The notes under the pieces were generated by a model that saw only the letters and a program-made list of their open reading frames with translations, was not told the origin of the DNA and searched no databases. Shown in pieces: positions 60,348-64,000 of a stretch of DNA of 64,000 nt. Within the stretch, counting starts at the first letter, position 1. Each line of letters opens with the position of its first letter. Source of the DNA: DASSUW01 sp963789005 (GTDB lineage: Bacteria; Actinomycetota; Thermoleophilia; Solirubrobacterales; Solirubrobacteraceae); NCBI GenBank assembly GCA_963789005.1, contig CAWBIZ010000007.1, positions 238,493 through 302,492 on the forward strand, written 5' to 3'. The position numbers were made by a program, and so were the translations under genes.

Positions 60348-61546
60348 CAGGCTCCCACCTCCGCCCGGATCGCGCCGGGCCCGTCCGCGGTCTTGCCGAG
60401 CCCCTCGGACTCCGCGCCCACGAGGATCGCGATCTTTCCGAGGTGCTGGTTCTCCTTCATCATCTGGTGCGCCTCGGCGACCTGGTCGAAGCCGAGCGTC
60501 CTCCAGAGTACGGGACGGACGGCACCGGACTCGATCAGCTCGTTCGCCTTGTGGCACTCGTAGGCGTTCGCGAAGTGCGAGCCGACGATCTTCTTCTGCT
60601 TCATCCACAGGTAGCGGACGTCGAAGTCGAGGTTGTAGCCGGTCGTCCCGGCGCAGATGACCACGCTGCCGAAGGGCTTCACCGCCAGCACCGAGGTGGG
60701 GAACGTGGCGCGGCCGACGTGCTCGAAGACGACGTCGGGCGGCGCCCCCAGCTTCTCCTCGACGAGCTTGCAGAAGCGGCGCGACTCCTTGTAGCGCGCC
60801 TTCTCCTCGTCGAGCGTCTCGCCGCCGCGGCGCATCATGCCGGCGAACTCGTTGCGGTCGATCACGTCGACGGCGCCGAGCTCGCGGCAGAGGTCGGCCT
60901 TCTCGTCGGAGGAGACGACGCCGACGGCGTCCGCGCCCGCCAGCCGGCAGAGCTGGAGCGCGAACACGCCGAGGCCGCCGGCGGCGCCCCACACCAGCAC
61001 GCGATCGCCGGCCTGCAAGGACACCTGCTTCACGAGCATGCGGTAGGCGGTGAAGTACGTCAGCCCGTAGGAGGCGGCCTCCTCCCAGGTCAGCGCCGGC
61101 GGCTTGGGCAGCAGCTGCTGGGCCTGCACCTTGCAGTACTCGGCGAACGAGCCCCAGGTGGTCTCGTAGCCCCAGATCCGCTGCGAGGGCGCGGCCATCG
61201 GGTCCAGCCCGTGCACCTCGGGGTCCTCGTAGGAGGCCTGGTTGCAGTGGACCACGACCTCGTCGCCGGGCTTCCAGCGCGTCACGCCCGGCCCGACGCG
61301 CTCGACGATCCCCGAGGCGTCGGAGCCGCCGATGTGGTGGTCCTCGGCGTGGTAGCGGAAGACCGAGACCGGCTCGCCGAGCGCCGCCCACACGTTGTTG
61401 TAGTTCACGCCGGCGGCCATCACGCGCACGATGACCTCCATCGCGCCCGGCTCCGGCACCTCCATCTGCTCGATCTGGAACGCGTCGCGCGGCTCGCCGA
61501 GGCGGTCCGCGCGGATGACCCAGGCGTCCATGGTGCTCGCTGGCAT
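60347..61546 (-). CDS. ccr: Crotonyl-CoA carboxylase/reductase
   Basis: 399 residues from ATG 61546 (ATG 61531, MDAWVI, is possible). MDR-family zinc-free reductase with Ccr-specific segments: VMAAGVNYNNVWAALGEPVS, HIGGSDASGIVERVG, VVVHCNQASYEDPE, SQRIWGYETTWGSFAEYCKV, the NADPH loop VLVWGAAGGLGVFALQL, VFEHVGRATFPTSVL and DVRYLWMKQKKIVGSHFAN. The Asn of VNYN and the His of GSHFAN correspond to residues described as CO2-binding in the enzyme. It converts crotonyl-CoA, CO2 and NADPH to ethylmalonyl-CoA, the committed step of the ethylmalonyl-CoA pathway. Slightly shorter than the usual 410-450 residues at the N-terminus. Confidence 0.9.
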   Translation of the reverse strand: MPASTMDAWVIRADRLGEPRDAFQIEQMEVPEPGAMEVIVRVMAAGVNYNNVWAALGEPVSVFRYHAEDHHIGGSDASGIVERVGPGVTRWKPGDEVVVHCNQASYEDPEVHGLDPMAAPSQRIWGYETTWGSFAEYCKVQAQQLLPKPPALTWEEAASYGLTYFTAYRMLVKQVSLQAGDRVLVWGAAGGLGVFALQLCRLAGADAVGVVSSDEKADLCRELGAVDVIDRNEFAGMMRRGGETLDEEKARYKESRRFCKLVEEKLGAPPDVVFEHVGRATFPTSVLAVKPFGSVVICAGTTGYNLDFDVRYLWMKQKKIVGSHFANAYECHKANELIESGAVRPVLWRTLGFDQVAEAHQMMKENQHLGKIAILVGAESEGLGKTADGPGAIRAEVGA

Positions 61547-61554
61547 GGGCGGGG

Positions 61555-61560
61555 ACCCTA
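61555..61560 (-). promoter_or_regulatory. -10 box before ccr
   Basis: Minus-strand TAGGGT lies 8 bases upstream of ATG 61546; no SD, so probably leaderless. It falls in the 22-base gap after corA. Confidence 0.5.
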
Positions 61561-61568
61561 CCTCGACG

Positions 61569-62513
61569 CTAGAACCAGTCGTGCCGCTTGACCCACAGCA
61601 CGGTGGAAAGGATCGCGGTGGGGACGACGAATCCGCCGACACCGAAGAGCAGGAAGTCCTTCTGGGAGTCGATGTTGTCGACCAGCCAGCCGAAGTTCTG
61701 GCCGAAGAAGCCGGTGATCAGCGTCCAGACGACGAAGAAGGTCGCCACGACGCTCAGGCGCGTGGCGGTGCGGTTCACGCGCTCGGCGCTGGCGTTGAAG
61801 TAGGTCGACGCCAGGGCCTGCAGGTCGTCGTTCTGGCGATGGAGCTCGCCCACGAGCTGCGCCAGGTGGTCGCCGATGTCGCGCAGGTACTCGCGCGTGC
61901 CGCGGCTGAGCGAGGCGAGCTCCATGATCGCGCTCACGGTCGCCTGGAAGCCGTCGCGCTGGGCGGCGAGCAGGCGCAGGAGACCGTGGATGTCCTGCTT
62001 GGTCCGGTAGACGCGGCGCAGGTGCTCGCGCCGCGGGCGGTCGAGGACCTCGCCCTCGAGGTCGTCGATCAGCTCCTCGAAGCGGTCGACCGCCGGGTAG
62101 AAGGCGTCGGTGAGGCCGTCGAAGATGCGGTAGACGAGGTAGTCCTCCTCGTGGGTCTTCTCCGGCTGCAGGCGGCCGTGGAGCTCGGCGAGCTGGGGGA
62201 GGGGGACGTGGTGGACGGTCACGATCCAGTGACCGGACACGTAGACGTGCACCTCGGCGGGCTGGTGGACCGGGTCGCCGGGGCCGCGGACCGCCGTGTA
62301 GAAGACGACGAGCACGTGGTCCTCGTAGGTGTCGACCTTCGGCCGCTGGCCGAACTCGCGCGTGTCCTCGAGCGCCATCGGGTGCAGGCCGAGCACGGAG
62401 CGCAGCGCGTCGAGGTCGGCCGCCGCCGGCGACTCGAGGTCGAGCCAGAAGAACTCGTCGCGCCGGAGGTGATCGGCGATCCGCTCGCCGTCGACGGCGG
62501 TCAGGACATCCAC
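61569..62513 (-). CDS. corA: CorA-family divalent metal transporter with GQN motif
   Basis: 314 residues from GTG 62513. N-terminal cytoplasmic alpha/beta domain (FFWLDLESPAAADLDALRSV, MALEDTREFGQRPKVDTYED), long stalk helix with LRLLAAQRDGFQATVSAIME, and two C-terminal transmembrane helices. The pore signature that is GMN in CorA reads GFFGQNFGW here. The ending VLWVKRHDWF with basic residues is normal. Mg2+ or another divalent ion may pass; the altered motif makes selectivity uncertain. Same strand as cysH upstream and ccr downstream. Confidence 0.88.
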   Translation of the reverse strand: MDVLTAVDGERIADHLRRDEFFWLDLESPAAADLDALRSVLGLHPMALEDTREFGQRPKVDTYEDHVLVVFYTAVRGPGDPVHQPAEVHVYVSGHWIVTVHHVPLPQLAELHGRLQPEKTHEEDYLVYRIFDGLTDAFYPAVDRFEELIDDLEGEVLDRPRREHLRRVYRTKQDIHGLLRLLAAQRDGFQATVSAIMELASLSRGTREYLRDIGDHLAQLVGELHRQNDDLQALASTYFNASAERVNRTATRLSVVATFFVVWTLITGFFGQNFGWLVDNIDSQKDFLLFGVGGFVVPTAILSTVLWVKRHDWF

Positions 62514-62520
62514 GGCCGGA

Positions 62521-62526
62521 AGGCTA
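62521..62526 (-). promoter_or_regulatory. -10 box, leaderless start of corA
   Basis: Minus-strand TAGCCT lies 7 bases before GTG 62513; no SD present. Confidence 0.5.
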
Positions 62527-62555
62527 TGTGCGAGGGCCGACGGCTCCGGCCGGGC

Positions 62556-63227
62556 TCAGCCGTGGAGGCCGCACTCGGTCTTGGCCACGCCCGCCCAGCG
62601 GCCCTCGCGGCCCGCTCCCGGCTTGGTGCAGTGGGTGCAGCCGATCGAGGCGTAGCCCTGGTCGTGCAGCGGGTTGTAGGGGAGGTCGTGGCGCTCGATG
62701 TAGCTCCACACCTCGGCCTCACTCCAGTCCGCGAGCGGGTTCGCCTTCCACTTCTCGTGCTTGCCGTCCCAGGCGAGCTTGGCCGTGCTCCCGCGCTCGG
62801 GCGACTGATCGCGGCGCACGCCCGAGACCCAGGCGTCGACGTCGGACAGCGCCCGCACGAGCGGCTGCACCTTGCGCAGCGTGCAGCAGGCATCGGGGTT
62901 GGTCGCCCACAGGCGGTCGCCGTAGAGGATGGCCTGGCGGCCGAGGCTCGGCCCCTGGTGGACCTGGATCTCGATCCCGTAGCGCTCCTCGAGGCGCTGC
63001 CAGGTCTCGTACGTCTCCGGGAACAGCACGTGCGTGTCGAGCGTGAAGATGCGTGCGTCGGGCGCGATCCGGAGCAGCAGGTCGAGCACGACGACCGACT
63101 CCTTCTGGAACGAGCAGGCCACCGCCAGCCGCGGGTGGAAGCGGTCCACGACGTAGTCGAGCACCCCCGTCGCGTCGAGCGGCTCGAGGTCGGGCGTGAG
63201 CTTCGTCTTGGCCAGGGTCCCGCTCAT
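62556..63227 (-). CDS. cysH: Adenylyl-sulfate (APS/PAPS) reductase
   Basis: 223 residues from ATG 63227. PP-loop-like core with AVACSFQKESVVVLDLLL, IFTLDTHVLFPETYETW, VSGVRRDQSPERG, KANPLADWSEAEVWSYI and the C-terminal HxECGLHG. The Cys pair DACCTLRKV and the second pair GCTHCTKPG are the ligands of a 4Fe-4S cluster, which marks the APS-reducing type. It reduces activated sulfate to sulfite. The minus-strand promoter region is AT-rich (TATATT). No other sulfate-assimilation gene is in view. Confidence 0.93.
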   Translation of the reverse strand: MSGTLAKTKLTPDLEPLDATGVLDYVVDRFHPRLAVACSFQKESVVVLDLLLRIAPDARIFTLDTHVLFPETYETWQRLEERYGIEIQVHQGPSLGRQAILYGDRLWATNPDACCTLRKVQPLVRALSDVDAWVSGVRRDQSPERGSTAKLAWDGKHEKWKANPLADWSEAEVWSYIERHDLPYNPLHDQGYASIGCTHCTKPGAGREGRWAGVAKTECGLHG

Positions 63228-63237
63228 CCAGTTCGTA

Positions 63238-63243
63238 AATATA
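63238..63243 (-). promoter_or_regulatory. -10 box of cysH
   Basis: Minus-strand TATATT lies 10 bases before ATG 63227, in an unusually AT-rich stretch (about 63230-63265) between cysH and the divergent protease gene. Confidence 0.5.
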
Positions 63244-63309
63244 CAAAACCCGATTGGATTAGGAGATATTGTCGGCCGCGGGCGCCTCAAGCTCCAGTCG
63301 CCGAGTCGC

Positions 63310-63315
63310 TAGCAT
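63310..63315 (+). promoter_or_regulatory. -10 box, leaderless start of the HtrA-like gene
   Basis: TAGCAT lies 7 bases before GTG 63323; no SD present. Confidence 0.5.
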
Positions 63316-63322
63316 CTTGCAA

Positions 63323-64000
63323 GTGACTACGCTCGACGATCGGCCCTCCGCTCCGGGCGCGGCGCCCGGTGACGCCGAGGCGCTCGACGCGTACTCGCGC
63401 GTGGTGACGCGCGTGGCCGAGGTGCTCGGCCCTTCGGTGGCGAACCTGCGGGTGTTCAGCCGCCGGCGCTCGGCCGCGGGCAGCGGGTCCGGCGTCGTCA
63501 TCACGCCCGACGGCTTCCTGCTCACGAGCGCGCACGTCGTGGGGAGCGAGGGCGCTCGCGTGCGGGCGTCGTTCGTGGACGGCTCGGACCTCCAGGCGAC
63601 GGTCGTGGGCACCGACCCGCTGTCCGACCTCGCGGTCCTGCGCGCCGAGTCGGCCCGCCTCGCCGCCGCCGAGCTCGGCGACGCCGCCACGCTGCGGGTC
63701 GGCCAGCTCGTGGTCGCGATCGGCAACCCGCACGGCTACGCCGGATCGGTGACCGCGGGCGTCGTCTCCGCGCTCGGCCGGTCGCTCCCCGCCCGCGCCG
63801 GCGGGGCCACGCGCATCATCGACGACGTCATCCAGACCGACGCCGCGCTCAACCCCGGCAACTCGGGCGGCGCGCTGGTCGACGGCCGCCAGCAGGTGGT
63901 CGGGATCAACACCGCGGTCGCGGGCGTCGGGCTCGGCCTCGCCGTGCCCGTCAACGCCACCACCCGCCGGATCGTGGCCGCGCTGATGCGCGACGGACGC
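63323..64000 (+). CDS. HtrA/DegP-like trypsin-family serine protease, 3' end beyond window
   Basis: 226 codons are visible from GTG 63323 to the window edge with no stop. The catalytic triad is complete: His in LLTSAHVVGSEG, Asp in DPLSDLAVLRAES, Ser in ALNPGNSGGALVDG. GSGSGVVITPDGF and GNPHGYAGSVTAGVVSALGR are typical of HtrA proteases; a PDZ domain would be expected beyond the edge. No signal peptide or transmembrane helix is seen at this N-terminus, so the visible form would be cytoplasmic unless the start lies elsewhere. Divergent from cysH. Confidence 0.88.
   Translation, partial: MTTLDDRPSAPGAAPGDAEALDAYSRVVTRVAEVLGPSVANLRVFSRRRSAAGSGSGVVITPDGFLLTSAHVVGSEGARVRASFVDGSDLQATVVGTDPLSDLAVLRAESARLAAAELGDAATLRVGQLVVAIGNPHGYAGSVTAGVVSALGRSLPARAGGATRIIDDVIQTDAALNPGNSGGALVDGRQQVVGINTAVAGVGLGLAVPVNATTRRIVAALMRDGR

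Overview
The window reads as chromosome of a very GC-rich actinobacterium. The mix of products (ethylmalonyl-CoA pathway, GDH-180 type glutamate dehydrogenase, DUF2630, secreted glucose/sorbosone-dehydrogenase-like proteins with ThuA and PKD modules) fits the Thermoleophilia, Solirubrobacter or Conexibacter type; that placement is inference. Coding density is high and no stretch of 300 bases lacks a gene. No rRNA, tRNA, CRISPR, IS element or prophage was recognised. Many genes lack a Shine-Dalgarno sequence and instead carry a TANNNT -10 box 6-10 bases before the start codon, which points to widespread leaderless transcription.

Layout. 0-15 kb: end of an SRPBCC gene; a TetR / aldo-keto reductase / VOC unit; a membrane protein plus ABC exporter operon divergent from TetR; a VanY-like D,D-carboxypeptidase divergent from its own two-component system; DHFR-like, cupin and DAO-type FAD oxidoreductase genes; a three-module cell-wall enzyme; a FUSC transporter; an Fpg/MutM DNA glycosylase. 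15-34 kb: a carbohydrate island. A minus-strand operon (Gfo/Idh/MocA dehydrogenase, sugar ABC ATPase, permease, binding lipoprotein) faces a plus-strand series of exported proteins: two PQQ-type sugar dehydrogenase-like proteins (one fused to ThuA, PKD and CBM6-like domains) and two TIM-barrel sugar isomerase/epimerase-like proteins. These are followed by a ROK repressor, a winged-helix regulator, a BNR-repeat lipoprotein and a third Tat-exported isomerase that carries a frameshift.

34-46 kb: two CitE/HpcH lyases and a MaoC hydratase around divergent promoters, a Pro/Lys/Ala-rich membrane-anchored protein, GTP-PEP carboxykinase and a 1574-residue NAD-glutamate dehydrogenase. 46-54 kb: an RTX-type repeat protein, an FG-GAP repeat protein, many small genes (DUF4177, ICMT-like, RHH/PIN toxin-antitoxin, PNPOx-like, DUF3891, lipoprotein, DUF2630, luciferase-like). 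54-64 kb: ethylmalonyl-CoA mutase with MeaB and a YdeI-like protein, an MBL hydrolase, ClpS, MetF, crotonyl-CoA carboxylase/reductase with a coupled small protein, a CorA homologue with GQN instead of GMN, CysH, and an HtrA-like protease cut by the window end.

How it fits together. Ccr, Ecm, MeaB, the MaoC hydratase and two malyl-CoA-lyase-family proteins supply most signature steps of the ethylmalonyl-CoA pathway for acetate assimilation, split into blocks about 20 kb apart, with PEP carboxykinase and GDH between them to link C4 acids to gluconeogenesis and nitrogen. The 15-34 kb island looks like an extracytoplasmic sugar oxidation and isomerisation system joined to an ABC importer and a cytoplasmic dehydrogenase; this is the best candidate for an undescribed system in the window.
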